Source: an uncultured Lachnospiraceae bacterium
Lineage (GTDB): Bacteria; Bacillota; Clostridia; Lachnospirales; Lachnospiraceae
DNA length: 62,042 nucleotides
Reading direction: 5' to 3'
NCBI GenBank assembly: GCA_904395885.1
Contig: CAJFOF010000021.1
Coordinates: 1 to 62,042 of the forward strand
Shown: positions 8,339-16,695 of the stretch, piece after piece
Layout of the letters: each line of letters begins with the position of its first letter
How positions within the stretch are numbered: the stretch's first letter is position 1
Position numbers and translations under genes: made by a program
Notes under the pieces: generated by a model
Databases searched by the model: none
Seen by the model: only the letters and a program-made list of their open reading frames with translations
Told to the model about the DNA's origin: nothing

Positions 8339-8983
8339 CTAACAGATAAACCGTTCCTTTGCAAGGGAGCCTGTCGATTCGCATAGATTTTCGGCCTTTT
8401 CGTTTTCGGCGTATTTCGACATATAGCTGGCCGCCCGCTCTTCCGTCTCTCTCTTTTTCCTGATACTGATTTCCAGCTTCTTCCCATTTCTCAGCACCAC
8501 GTAACTGCCTTCTATCGCTTTTACATGGTTTAAATTTACCAGACAATTCCTGTGAATCCGTACAAATTGTCCCTGCGGCAGTCTCTTTTCCTCCCTGCCA
8601 ATACCGCCGCGTATCTGGTACTCCCTCACACCGTCCGAAACATAGGTCTTCCGGTGATGGGAATACAGATAGACGATTTCCTCCTCTTTCAAAAAAACCG
8701 AATTGCCTCTAAAGTTCCATATGTACATTCTTTTCTTCTTCCCGACACCTTTGCTGACAGCATCCATAATCTGTGCGAAATCCGCGTAAGAGCTTGTCAG
8801 CGCTTCCGGAGGAAGCATGATCATATCATACGCACCGTTTGCCAGCCCTTCCAACAACCCTTTTTTGTCACAGATCCATTCAGCCTGCAGATTCTTCATA
8901 CAGCATTCCTGATAAATCCTCATATACCTGGTCAGCCGTTTATTCCACCCTTCCATCCTTTCACAAAATACAGCCAGTCTCAT
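8339..8983 (-). CDS. LytTR-domain DNA-binding regulator
   Basis: 214 residues. Residues 1-75 resemble a shortened response-regulator receiver without a clear phosphoacceptor. Residues about 88-185 are a LytTR domain: EEIVYLYSHHRKTYV, then GQFVRIHRNCLVNLNHVKAI, ending VVLRNGKKLEISIRKK. LytTR proteins bind direct repeats and often control cell-surface or peptide-signalling genes. No histidine kinase gene is adjacent. ATG 8983 follows a GGGGGG-rich site. The target may be itself or the divergent XRE gene across an AT-rich 165-bp spacer. Confidence 0.85.
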   Translation of the reverse strand: MRLAVFCERMEGWNKRLTRYMRIYQECCMKNLQAEWICDKKGLLEGLANGAYDMIMLPPEALTSSYADFAQIMDAVSKGVGKKKRMYIWNFRGNSVFLKEEEIVYLYSHHRKTYVSDGVREYQIRGGIGREEKRLPQGQFVRIHRNCLVNLNHVKAIEGSYVVLRNGKKLEISIRKKRETEERAASYMSKYAENEKAENLCESTGSLAKERFIC

Positions 8984-9148
8984 CCTGATCCCCCCTTTTC
9001 CGCTTATAAACGTATCTTTCAGCCAAAAGTTACTACTGCTGAAAATATAACTATTTATAATATTCTTTTTCTTAAAATATAAATACTATAAAAAGATTAA
9101 AATGAAATTTTCCTTCTTATACTTTAAGAAAGATAAGGAGGTTTTTAT

Positions 9149-9499
9149 ATGGATATAGACTTTATTCGGAAACGCATTACTGAGTTGCGTTTAGCTAAAG
9201 ACTGCTCGGAGTATCAGGTCAGTCTGGATCTCGGCTACAGCAAGGGATACATTCAGAGCATTACCTCCGGTCATTCACTGCCTTCCATCCGGTCTCTTCT
9301 GGATATCTGCAACTATTTTAATGTTACGCCTTCGGAATTTTTCAATGAAGAAACAACATTAGATTCTCCTCTCCTACTCCAGATCGTGAAAGATTTGCGA
9401 ACGCTCCCTCCAGAAGATCTTCAGACCGTACTGGAAATTACAGAAAGATTTAAATATTACAGGAATCAAAAAAACCGCCCTTGCGAAAAAGGCGGCTGA
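9149..9499 (+). CDS. XRE-family helix-turn-helix regulator
   Basis: 116 residues with a Cro/CI-type HTH at about 8-60 (SEYQVSLDLGYSKGYIQSI) and a short C-terminal helix rich in Leu/Asp that may dimerise. ATG 9149 follows ATAAGGAGG. It stands alone between the divergent LytTR gene and the convergent azlD gene. The AT-rich upstream 165 bp holds a TATAAT at 9056-9061 without a good -35. No target can be named. Confidence 0.85.
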   Translation: MDIDFIRKRITELRLAKDCSEYQVSLDLGYSKGYIQSITSGHSLPSIRSLLDICNYFNVTPSEFFNEETTLDSPLLLQIVKDLRTLPPEDLQTVLEITERFKYYRNQKNRPCEKGG

Positions 9500-9517
9500 T
9501 ATCCTGAATTTTGATTG

Positions 9518-9540
9518 AGCGCCGGTGTATGCTGGCGCTA
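9518..9540. repeat. Palindromic repeat / terminator, copy 1
   Basis: The near-palindrome AGCGCC...GGCGCTA lies between the convergent XRE and azlD genes and covers the azlD stop codon. It matches the palindromes at 27533-27600 and 47778-47801 at most positions, with compensating changes in the arms, so it belongs to a small dispersed family that probably acts as transcription terminators. Confidence 0.55.
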
Positions 9541-9858
9541 AAATATTACCTGTACCAGAAACATATAAAAAATGGTTCCAACGCCAATACTCAAAAGGGA
9601 ATTTCTCTTCCAGCAGTGGAGAGCGGCAACCGCCGCAACCGCCAGAATTTCCGGCAGTCCGTGAGTCGGCCCAAGCAGATCCACTCCCTTTAAACAGTAG
9701 ACCACCAGAAGCCCCATAGCTGCATACGGGAGCGTCTTTCCCAGATATTCCAGATAGCGCGGTTTTTCTTTTCCCGCTGGAAACAGGATAAAAGGCAGGA
9801 AACGCGTAATCAGGGTTCCGGCCACCATAGCCAGTACGATCATCAGTTCTCTTTGCAT
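9538..9858 (-). CDS. azlD: Branched-chain amino acid exporter small subunit AzlD
   Basis: 106 residues with three or four hydrophobic helices, starting MQRELMIVLAMVAGTLITRF. The TRFLPF segment and length match AzlD. AzlC and AzlD together form an inner-membrane exporter of branched-chain amino acids or analogues. The start codon overlaps the end of azlC by 16 bases, so the two are translationally coupled. The stop lies within a palindromic repeat. Confidence 0.92.
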   Translation of the reverse strand: MQRELMIVLAMVAGTLITRFLPFILFPAGKEKPRYLEYLGKTLPYAAMGLLVVYCLKGVDLLGPTHGLPEILAVAAVAALHCWKRNSLLSIGVGTIFYMFLVQVIF

Positions 9859-10559
9859 ACTGTTTCCACCTTCTTTCTATCCACTTTCTCCAATCCCACA
9901 ATGACCGCCAAAATCCCAACCATCGCCGGGATAATAAAAGCATCCGCACCAAAGACTGCCAGGCAGGCGGCAGAAACCAGCAGGCCCGTCAGTGCCGGCC
10001 TGTGGTCCTTTTTTGTAATCCACTGGTCTGTAAAAATCACCACAAACAGTGCTGTCAGGGCAAAATCCAATCCCTCTGTATTAAACGTAAGAATACTGCC
10101 GGCCAGACAGCCGAGCACGCTGCCGGCTACCCAGTAGATTTGATCTAAAAACGAAATCCAAAAATACACCGAAGCCTTATCCATCCCCTCCGGCGGCTCT
10201 TCATTGCAGATAACGGAAAAAGTCTCATCTGTCAGAGCAAAAATCAGATATGGCTTACATCCTTTTATATCCCGGTACTTGTCTAAAACCGAAAGTCCGT
10301 AAAACAGGTGGCGAGCATTGATCATCAGAGACATGGCCAGGGCGTACAGCGGATGCACGGCGGCAGCCAGCAGAGAAACGCCGGCGTACTGAAGACTTCC
10401 GGCATAAACGAACAGGCTGACAGCCACAGTCCAGACCAGTCCAAAGCCATTTACTTTCATTAAGATTCCGTATGCCGCCCCCAAGAACAAATACCCCACC
10501 ATAACAGGAACTGTTTTCGGAAACGCGTATCGCAGCGGAGACTGATAGTTCTTTTCCAT
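9843..10559 (-). CDS. azlC: Branched-chain amino acid exporter large subunit AzlC
   Basis: 238 residues with several membrane helices. Typical AzlC segments are present: PVMVGYLFLGAAYGILM near the start, MSLMINARHLFYGLSVL, and ALTDETFSVIC. It should form the pore of a branched-chain amino acid exporter with AzlD. ATG 10559 follows a GAAGGG site. It is divergent from the radical SAM gene at 10685. No Lrp-type regulator, its common neighbour, is seen here. Confidence 0.93.
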   Translation of the reverse strand: MEKNYQSPLRYAFPKTVPVMVGYLFLGAAYGILMKVNGFGLVWTVAVSLFVYAGSLQYAGVSLLAAAVHPLYALAMSLMINARHLFYGLSVLDKYRDIKGCKPYLIFALTDETFSVICNEEPPEGMDKASVYFWISFLDQIYWVAGSVLGCLAGSILTFNTEGLDFALTALFVVIFTDQWITKKDHRPALTGLLVSAACLAVFGADAFIIPAMVGILAVIVGLEKVDRKKVETVCKEN

Positions 10560-10684
10560 ATCTTTTTCCCTTCCTCTTATAGCGCAAATATCTTCTTTGT
10601 GCTATACTTAGCGTCAGCTCGCCTGCAAACGATTTGGCAGGTACTGCAATCGATTTATTTTAAACGCTTCTGGAGGAAATGTCA

Positions 10685-11599
10685 ATGGATTACACCTGCT
10701 GCACCCTATGTCCCCGCATGTGCCGGATCGACCGCACCCGCCGTACCGGTTACTGCGGCTGCTCCTCTGTCCTGACTGCTGCCAGGGCCGCTCTCCACCA
10801 CTGGGAAGAACCCTGCATCAGCGGAAATGGCTCCGGCGGCAGCGGTACTGTATTTTTTTCCGGATGTACCCTCCGCTGCTGTTTCTGCCAAAATTACCAG
10901 ATCAGCAGCGGCCATTTCGGGAAGCCTCTCACCGCTGAACAGTTGGCTTCCGTCTTTCTCCGTCTGGAAGATCAGGGGGCACTCAATATCAATCTGGTAA
11001 CTCCCACCCAGTATCTTCCGGACATCTTAAATGCTCTTGATCTGGTCCGGCACAGGCTTTCCATCCCGGTTGTCTATAACAGCGGAGGCTACGAGCGAAT
11101 AGAAACTCTCAAAAGGCTGGAGGGCTATGTGGATATCTACCTTCCAGATCTGAAGTACTTTGATCCGTCCCTGTCCTCCCGCTACTCCAACGCATCTGAC
11201 TATTTTGAGTTTGCCGCTCCTGCTATCCAGGAAATGATCCGCCAGACCGGTTCTCCCGTATGGAAATCCGAAGGATCCGATCTGCTGGCCCGGGGAACGG
11301 TCATTCGCCATATGGTACTCCCAGGCTGCCGCCAGGATTCTATCCGCCTGCTTCACTGGATAAAGGACACGCTCCCTCCCCACAGCTTTCTTATCAGTCT
11401 TTTAAGTCAGTATACGCCCTTTTTTCACAGCAGCGATTATCCGGAAATCAACCGGAGAATCACCTCCTACGAGTACGGAAAAGTCGTGGATACTGCCATT
11501 GATCTTGGGCTTAGTGAAGGGTATATGCAGAAAAAAAGCAGTGCAAAAGAAGAATATACCCCTCCGTTCAATCTGGAGGGGCTGCAAGATTTCAATTAA
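10685..11599 (+). CDS. PflA/PflX-like radical SAM protein
   Basis: 304 residues. A Cys-rich N-terminus (CCTLCPRMC, GYCGC) precedes the radical SAM CX3CX2C motif in GCTLRCCFCQNYQ near residue 63, which would bind the [4Fe-4S] cluster cleaving S-adenosylmethionine. It belongs to the COG1313-type family related to pyruvate formate-lyase activases; its substrate is not known. ATG 10685 sits eight bases from GGAGG, while ATG 10679 is only two bases away, so 10685 is preferred. No glycyl-radical enzyme gene is adjacent. Confidence 0.85.
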   Translation: MDYTCCTLCPRMCRIDRTRRTGYCGCSSVLTAARAALHHWEEPCISGNGSGGSGTVFFSGCTLRCCFCQNYQISSGHFGKPLTAEQLASVFLRLEDQGALNINLVTPTQYLPDILNALDLVRHRLSIPVVYNSGGYERIETLKRLEGYVDIYLPDLKYFDPSLSSRYSNASDYFEFAAPAIQEMIRQTGSPVWKSEGSDLLARGTVIRHMVLPGCRQDSIRLLHWIKDTLPPHSFLISLLSQYTPFFHSSDYPEINRRITSYEYGKVVDTAIDLGLSEGYMQKKSSAKEEYTPPFNLEGLQDFN

Positions 11600-11608
11600 T
11601 ATCTGTAT

Positions 11609-12253
11609 TTAATCCTTCATCGTTTTCTCGGCTGAAGTTTGCTGAAGAATCCCAAACAGGGTCATATCCAGCAATTCTTCCGCCGCTTCCAACATGGAGT
11701 GGATATCGTAATAAGGTTCCTCTGATCCGCAATGAGCTGCTATTGACCAGAAATGTTCCCCCATACCTTCCAGGTAGTGGGTCACTTTTTCCGGATCCAG
11801 GCCCGGACGCAGAGTCATACGGGATACAATCCGGCTCAGAAATTTACGGTTTGTTTCCCGAATCGGTTTTCTCATGGCCCTGATCTGATCTGCCAGATCT
11901 TTCGGCGGGCGGATCAGAGCATTTTCAAAAATCAGTTTTTGCTCCGGATGAAGCTGAAAATAGTACTCACGAATCATAAAAAAATTCTTAATGGTATCAA
12001 TTGTGCTCTGATCTGCCAGATCTGCCGCCTGCTGATCCACGTAAATTTTCAACTCCTGAAATGTCTTCTGAACACACAGCAAGAACAGTTCATCTTTATT
12101 GGAATAATAATGGTACATCATTCCTTTGGAAATCCCATGTCTGCTGCAGATACTCTCAACCGTTACCTTCTCGTAACCATAATTCCCGAATTCCTCCATC
12201 GCGGCCTGCAGAATTTCCCGCTTACTACGCTCCTGCCGTTCTTTCTGTGTCAT
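11609..12253 (-). CDS. TetR-family transcriptional repressor
   Basis: 214 residues with an N-terminal TetR HTH (IEFGNYGY-type region then TVESICSRHGISKGMMYHYY at residues 30-50) and a helical ligand domain. Its start overlaps the end of the antiporter gene by 29 bases, so it is the second gene of that operon. Two matching palindromes in the operon promoter (13534-13593) are the likely operators, giving autoregulation and control of the antiporter. The inducer is unknown. Confidence 0.92.
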   Translation of the reverse strand: MTQKERQERSKREILQAAMEEFGNYGYEKVTVESICSRHGISKGMMYHYYSNKDELFLLCVQKTFQELKIYVDQQAADLADQSTIDTIKNFFMIREYYFQLHPEQKLIFENALIRPPKDLADQIRAMRKPIRETNRKFLSRIVSRMTLRPGLDPEKVTHYLEGMGEHFWSIAAHCGSEEPYYDIHSMLEAAEELLDMTLFGILQQTSAEKTMKD

Positions 12254-13508
12254 ACCTTACCTTCCTTTGTTTCCTATTCTCTGTCTGTCCGTCCGGAAGC
12301 TCTCCGGCCCACTCAAAGCCCTTCTTTGCCATATAGACTGCAATAATTTCATTGATAACCGCAGCAGCAGCGATTGTTCCTTGAATGATAGCAGCGCACT
12401 CAGGAGCCGCGCCGTCCAGAACAGATACCGCTATCCCTGTAAAGACCAGAGATACGCCGGAATGCGGCAAGAGAGTAAATCCCAGGTACTTCTTTACGGT
12501 TTCAGGCGAATGGGTGATGGCCGCGCCAAAATAGGCGCCGCTGTACTTGCCGATAGCCCTGGCAATAATATAGATTACTGTGTAAAGCCCTGCACCGAAA
12601 ATCAGATGGTAATCAAGGGGGGCTGCCAGATTCAGAATAGCCACGATCAATGAAAAACCGATAACCGGATTCATTACTTTCATCATCCCGTTAAGCTGTT
12701 CCTCTGTAACCATATTAGCAAAAACGGTTGAATATGCCATACCGATCAGCATAAAGTTTAGCACATGCACAGGCAGCATACTGTTGATCGCAAAGCCGAT
12801 CCCTGCAGACACCAAAAGCATTAAAATCATAACTGTCAGAGTGCTCTCTGCAGTTTTCGTATGACGAAGCAATTTTCCTGCGATAAAACCTGTAATACCG
12901 CCAATCACAACAGGAAGAAAGACCAGCAGCAGCACAATCGGCACCGGAACCCCTGCGGTGGAAATATGGGCAGATACAAAGGCGATTACCAAAAAGAATA
13001 CCAGGGCGCCTACCAGATCATCCAGGGCAGCCATGGGAATCAGCGTCTTTGTCACCGGCCCGGAAGTCTTCAGCTCACTGACGATAGATAAAGACGGAGC
13101 CGGAGCTGTGGCTAAAGCAATGCCGCCGAACATAAAGGCCAGGTAAATGGGAACATCCGTTATCCAGAAGATAACGCCAAACACCAGGCTGACCACAAAA
13201 AAAGTTCCCAGTGATTCCGTAATAGTAGTAATCAAAATCTGTGAACCTGCTTTTTTCATCTGTGACCAGATCAGCTCTGTGCCAATCATCAGGCCCACCG
13301 TGCACTCCAGAAGGCTTTCTGTCGTTTCAAACCACGGTGCTTCCAAAAGAGCATTATTCAAAAGTCCCAGCGCATGAGGTCCCAGAATCATACCAGCAAT
13401 CAGCCAGCCCAGAATCGCCGGCAGTTTTAGTCTGGAAATCAGCTTGCCTGAGATAAATGCAATGACGATCGCTGCAAACAGCCTCAATAAACCAATCAGA
13501 ATCTCCAT
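12225..13508 (-). CDS. Cation:proton antiporter of the CPA2/Kef type
   Basis: 427 residues with about 12 membrane helices. It begins MEILIGLLRLFAAIVIAF and includes GWLIAGMILGPHALGLL, typical of Na+/H+ or K+/H+ exchangers, and an Asp pair in MAALDDLVGAL at the ion-binding region. It ends with a short charged tail and no RCK/TrkA domain. It is first in an operon with a TetR repressor, an arrangement more typical of drug or stress transporters, so the exchanger may be induced by a small molecule. Ion specificity cannot be told. Confidence 0.88.
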   Translation of the reverse strand: MEILIGLLRLFAAIVIAFISGKLISRLKLPAILGWLIAGMILGPHALGLLNNALLEAPWFETTESLLECTVGLMIGTELIWSQMKKAGSQILITTITESLGTFFVVSLVFGVIFWITDVPIYLAFMFGGIALATAPAPSLSIVSELKTSGPVTKTLIPMAALDDLVGALVFFLVIAFVSAHISTAGVPVPIVLLLVFLPVVIGGITGFIAGKLLRHTKTAESTLTVMILMLLVSAGIGFAINSMLPVHVLNFMLIGMAYSTVFANMVTEEQLNGMMKVMNPVIGFSLIVAILNLAAPLDYHLIFGAGLYTVIYIIARAIGKYSGAYFGAAITHSPETVKKYLGFTLLPHSGVSLVFTGIAVSVLDGAAPECAAIIQGTIAAAAVINEIIAVYMAKKGFEWAGELPDGQTENRKQRKVRYDTERTAGA

Positions 13509-13533
13509 ATTTCAGTCTCCTTCCAAGCACACT

Positions 13534-13593
13534 TACAGACGATTCCGTCTGTATTTTGAAGTATAGCACTTATAGACGCATTCGTCTATAAGT
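13534..13593 (-). promoter_or_regulatory. Promoter with two TetR-type operators
   Basis: Operator 1 (13534-13553) has 8-base arms around ATTC; operator 2 (13568-13593) has 11-base arms around CATT. Both share the core AGACG-4 bases-CGTCT and their centres are 37 bp apart. A minus-strand promoter threads them: -35 TAGACG (13583-13588) lies inside operator 2 and -10 TATACT (13560-13565) lies between them, with a 17-bp spacer. Repressor binding would block polymerase. Confidence 0.82.
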
Positions 13594-13655
13594 TATCTAT
13601 AAAAAATTTATAAAAACTGTTCCGTCTCTGCAATAGAGATAATCCTTACTACAAT

Positions 13656-13687
13656 AAAAGGCGCGGAGAAGATTCCCCCGCACCTTT
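13656..13687 (-). terminator. Intrinsic terminator of the SigV-lipoprotein operon
   Basis: On the minus strand AAAGGTGCGG pairs with CCGCGCCTTT (one mismatch) and is followed by TTATT. It lies just past the short open frame that follows the last lipoprotein gene. Confidence 0.6.
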
Positions 13688-13769
13688 CATTACTCCATGA
13701 TGATTTTTGCCGACCGACCTTTCAGATCGTCGCGGCTCAAACGCTCATACAGCTTATTTACATATTTTC

Positions 13770-14315
13770 TTAATAGTTGATGCCCACGATTGCCAGATCC
13801 CCATCGCTTACAGCGAAAATAATATTGGTTTTTCCTCCATCAGACAGTACAAATCCGGCCATGCTGGGAATCAAAGCAGTTTCATCTGCTGCCCCAACGG
13901 AATCTATCAGCTCCTGCGTAAAGATCTTTTCCGCTCCCTGAGCAATCATGTCTTCACGGCTTTCGATGGTCATGCTTCCTTCCGGAAATCCTACATAAAC
14001 AGGATATGCCGTAAGATCTGCCAGCTTTTCCAGATCTTTTTCCGCAACAGCGGCCTTCACCTGGCTGCCAAATTCAGCAGCAGCTTCGGTGCTGACTGCA
14101 AAATTGTCCTCATATTTTCCCGATGCGTTTTCTGCCTCCACCTGCTCGGTCTCTGCCTGCTCGGTTTCCGTTTCTGCCTCAGCACTGGTCTGAGCAGCTT
14201 CCGTCGCTGTCGTTTCTGTTTCCTGAGCCTCAGTCTCCTGCTGCCCATCTGAACTGCATCCGGTCACTAAAACCATCGCGGTCACTGCTGCTAACATTAC
14301 TTTTCTCATTTTCAT
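13770..14315 (-). CDS. Putative lipoprotein with a small alpha/beta domain
   Basis: 181 residues. The N-terminus MKMRKVMLAAVTAMVLVTGC carries a lipobox VTGC. A Glu/Thr/Ala-rich linker (about 25-60) follows, then a domain of about 110 residues (AAVAEKDLEKLADLTAYPVY ... IIFAVSDGDLAIVGINY) resembling SnoaL/NTF2-type folds. The function is not recognised. The start is ATG 14315 after AGGTGAGG; an upstream GTG at 14330 is less well placed. It is the last gene downstream of the ECF sigma/anti-sigma pair and may belong to its regulon. Confidence 0.75.
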   Translation of the reverse strand: MKMRKVMLAAVTAMVLVTGCSSDGQQETEAQETETTATEAAQTSAEAETETEQAETEQVEAENASGKYEDNFAVSTEAAAEFGSQVKAAVAEKDLEKLADLTAYPVYVGFPEGSMTIESREDMIAQGAEKIFTQELIDSVGAADETALIPSMAGFVLSDGGKTNIIFAVSDGDLAIVGINY

Positions 14316-14385
14316 AATTCTTTTCCTCACCTTCTGTTTTTTATGTTAACACGCCATTTATGCTGACGCAAACATCGCAATTATA

Positions 14386-14952
14386 TTACTTTAATTCTCC
14401 TTTTGCTATCTGGAAATTAATTGTCAAAATATCTTTCATCTGATTCATACTGACATTCTTCCCATCTGCAATCCAGCGTCGGTTTTTGCTCCCTCCTTCA
14501 GAGACCCCTTCGGCATTGATAGGTTCTGTTCCCATCATATCCGTGATTCGGCCTGTCCATTCTTCTGCCTCCTCTTCCGTCACATCGCGCTCTCCGCTGA
14601 CGATCCAAAGGGCAACTGACTCTACGGTTCCATCCTCCCCGCAGGTGGTATACATCTGGTAATTTTCTCCGTATAATCCTACTTCAAAAATTCTCCCAAT
14701 ATAGAAGGAATGATCCGCTGTCCAGTTTTCTTCTCCTCCGCCAAACATCTCCGCTGTCTCTTCATCCTTCATTCCCGGCAGATCCGCCAGATCTTTCAGA
14801 CCGATGACTTCTTCAGTATTTTCTGTTTCTCCTGTATTCTCTGTTTCTTCTGCAGTACTGGCCTGTACCGTCTCAGTCTGCACAGCCGAACTGCATCCCG
14901 TCAGCAAACTCATTGTTGCCGCTGCCATCAGTATTGCCTTCTTTATTTTCAT
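14386..14952 (-). CDS. Putative lipoprotein of unknown function
   Basis: 188 residues. A lipoprotein signal with lipobox LTGC (MKIKKAILMAAATMSLLTGC) is followed by an acidic Thr/Glu linker and a soluble domain with GLYGENYQMYTTCGEDGTV and a run of Glu residues. No family was recognised. It starts 35 bases after the anti-sigma gene and probably shares its transcript. An extracytoplasmic role linked to envelope stress is inferred from position only. Confidence 0.75.
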   Translation of the reverse strand: MKIKKAILMAAATMSLLTGCSSAVQTETVQASTAEETENTGETENTEEVIGLKDLADLPGMKDEETAEMFGGGEENWTADHSFYIGRIFEVGLYGENYQMYTTCGEDGTVESVALWIVSGERDVTEEEAEEWTGRITDMMGTEPINAEGVSEGGSKNRRWIADGKNVSMNQMKDILTINFQIAKGELK

Positions 14953-14987
14953 AGTCGTATCATCCTTTATATGTTACTGGAATTCTC

Positions 14988-15833
14988 CTAACGCTTGATT
15001 TCAAATTCCTGCTGTCCCTCGCTTCCAGGGGCAATCTCATACTTTTCAAATACAATCACCGGATTTCCTGATTCATTCAGATAAAACGGCGTATCCTCCT
15101 GAATGCCTTCAAAATCATCCCAGTAAATCTCACTGTTTTCCTTCATTTGATTTTGAATGCTTTCGTTGGCGATCTGCTGGTATTCATCTCCCAGGATATC
15201 CTGCAGCGTCACCAGTTTTCCTTCTTTTAAATCGAAATTATAGTACTTGGTTTCGCTGTAGGCGCTGCTCCAGTTCTCTGTCCCCATGATAGCCAGTGAC
15301 AGGTATTCATCCGTCTGGGATTTCACCTCGTACCAGACCTTAATTTCAATATTGTGGGCCGCCCATTCTTCCTCTGTTCCTCCAGTGTCCAGAAATGCCT
15401 GCCTGTACTCTTCTGCTCTGGTCTTGGCTGCCTGGGCATACTGCTCACACAAAGCCAGGATTTCTTCATTGACAGATTGTTCCAGACCATTCATATCTTC
15501 TGAAATCATCTCTATTGTTGGAATCTCTACCGAGATTTTCAAATCTTCCTCTTCAGTCTGGTAAGAGCGGAATGTCAGAACCCTTGCTACCGGTCCGATT
15601 ACCGGCAGTTGCCCTGCGGTTTCCGCAAAGGCTGTATTCGTATTCAATGCTGCAGTAAACAGCACCACCACGGCGGCGGCGGCAGCCGTCCCTTTCTGGA
15701 CTCTTCTCCGAAAGACCAGGATCTTTTTCCTCTTCATATTTGCCTTTTCGATCTCCTTTCCTACCCGCTTTGACAATTCGCTTGGAATGGGGATTTCATC
15801 ATATTTTCTTTTTGCTTCCTCCATCGACTTCAT
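14988..15833 (-). CDS. rsiV: Anti-sigma factor, RsiV-like (DUF3298-type)
   Basis: 281 residues. A cytoplasmic N-terminus (1-45) would hold the sigma factor, one membrane segment lies near 50-70 (GTAAAAAVVVLFTAALNT), and an outer domain contains the DUF3298-type region (YSETKYYNFDLKEGKLVTLQ). In Bacillus subtilis RsiV (similar length) this outer domain binds lysozyme and is then cleaved to free SigV. The gene overlaps sigV by four bases (ATGA). Orthology rests on domain order and pairing with the sigma gene. Confidence 0.85.
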   Translation of the reverse strand: MKSMEEAKRKYDEIPIPSELSKRVGKEIEKANMKRKKILVFRRRVQKGTAAAAAVVVLFTAALNTNTAFAETAGQLPVIGPVARVLTFRSYQTEEEDLKISVEIPTIEMISEDMNGLEQSVNEEILALCEQYAQAAKTRAEEYRQAFLDTGGTEEEWAAHNIEIKVWYEVKSQTDEYLSLAIMGTENWSSAYSETKYYNFDLKEGKLVTLQDILGDEYQQIANESIQNQMKENSEIYWDDFEGIQEDTPFYLNESGNPVIVFEKYEIAPGSEGQQEFEIKR

Positions 15834-16318
15834 ATTTCTACCTCCTGAATCTCCACTTTCAACAGTTTCAGGCCGCGGTAAAGCTTTGCCTTTACCGTGT
15901 TCAGATTCAATTCTGTAATCTGAGCAATTTCTTTTAGTGACAGTTCTTCAAAAAAACGCAGTTTTATGATTTTCTGTGTATCCTCATCCAGCCTGTTAAT
16001 ATGAGAATGCAGGTCGTCCTGAATCTCAAATCCCTTTTCCTCATAAGAAAGAGACGCCATCTCTTCTTCATTTCCCGAAATCTTTTTTCTCTCTTTTAAG
16101 ATTTTCAGGCTTTCATTAACCAGAATCCGATAGAACCAGGTCTTTATCACCTCCTCATTCCTAATCTGACTATAATGCTCTAATGCCTTGCAGACCGAAT
16201 TCTGGACTGCATCCAGAGCATCCTCCTGATTCTGAACATAACTGAATGCCAGGCGGTAAAACTTATTCTGATTTTCAACAATATAAGCTACTATCCTATC
16301 GTACAGGTCCCGCTTCAT
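15830..16318 (-). CDS. sigV: ECF RNA polymerase sigma factor, SigV-like
   Basis: 162 residues with sigma region 2 (FYRLAFSYVQNQEDALDAVQ) and region 4 (LRFFEELSLKEIAQITELN), and no region 1 or 3, as in ECF sigma factors. It overlaps the RsiV-like gene, and in Bacillus and Clostridioides such pairs respond to lysozyme. It probably drives its own operon from a promoter-like element at 16355-16387. ATG at 16316-16318; no strong Shine-Dalgarno beyond GAGAGGA upstream. Confidence 0.88.
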   Translation of the reverse strand: MKRDLYDRIVAYIVENQNKFYRLAFSYVQNQEDALDAVQNSVCKALEHYSQIRNEEVIKTWFYRILVNESLKILKERKKISGNEEEMASLSYEEKGFEIQDDLHSHINRLDEDTQKIIKLRFFEELSLKEIAQITELNLNTVKAKLYRGLKLLKVEIQEVEI

Positions 16319-16354
16319 TCCGTTTTCCTCTCAAGCTTTGTTTTTTCTTTCTAA

Positions 16355-16387
16355 CTTATAGATTATTTAGGTTCTCAGAAAGTTGCA
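16355..16387 (-). promoter_or_regulatory. Candidate ECF-type autoregulatory promoter of sigV
   Basis: On the minus strand TGCAACTTTC (16378-16387) resembles the AAC-containing -35 of ECF sigma factors, and ATCTATAAG (16355-16363) could serve as the -10. No close match to a housekeeping promoter is seen in the same stretch. Confidence 0.35.
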
Positions 16388-16428
16388 AAAACGAATAAAA
16401 ATTTTTAATCCTATCCTTCTAAAAAAAG

Positions 16429-16457
16429 TTGGCAAAGTTTTCATTATGTGGTATAAT
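16429..16457 (+). promoter_or_regulatory. Housekeeping promoter of the tRNA-Val gene
   Basis: TTGGCA (16429-16434), a 17-base spacer and a perfect TATAAT (16452-16457). A second TATAAT lies at 16471-16476. The tRNA begins about 90 bases downstream. Confidence 0.8.
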
Positions 16458-16553
16458 AACCGGGACGTGATATAATGAGCCTTATAGAGTTTCTGGGTTT
16501 GCAGAGGAAACTTTATAAGTCAAGATTGTTATCATGCTCTAGCATTGTAATTC

Positions 16554-16626
16554 GGAGATATAGCTCAGTTGGGAGAGCATTTGCTTGACGTGCAAAGGGT
16601 CACAGGTTCGAGTCCTGCTATCTCCA
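16554..16626 (+). tRNA. tRNA-Val (anticodon GAC)
   Basis: A 73-base cloverleaf. The acceptor stem GGAGATA pairs with TATCTCC, the D arm is GCTCAGTTGGGAGAGC, the anticodon loop TTGACGT gives GAC, and the T loop is TTCGAGT. One A-C mismatch closes the T stem. CCA is not encoded. A promoter lies upstream and a terminator directly after. Confidence 0.95.
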
Positions 16627-16634
16627 GTTTTTAG

Positions 16635-16680
16635 AAACCTTGTAAATGGGAGATCCCATTTTACAGGTTTTTTATTTTTT
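16635..16680 (+). terminator. Intrinsic terminator of tRNA-Val
   Basis: AAACCTTGTAAATGGG pairs (with small bulges) with CCCATTTTACAGGTTT and is followed by a long T-rich run. It also lies past the end of the SpoIID-like gene on the other strand. Confidence 0.75.
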
Positions 16681-16695
16681 CATGAAAGAAGCGGC

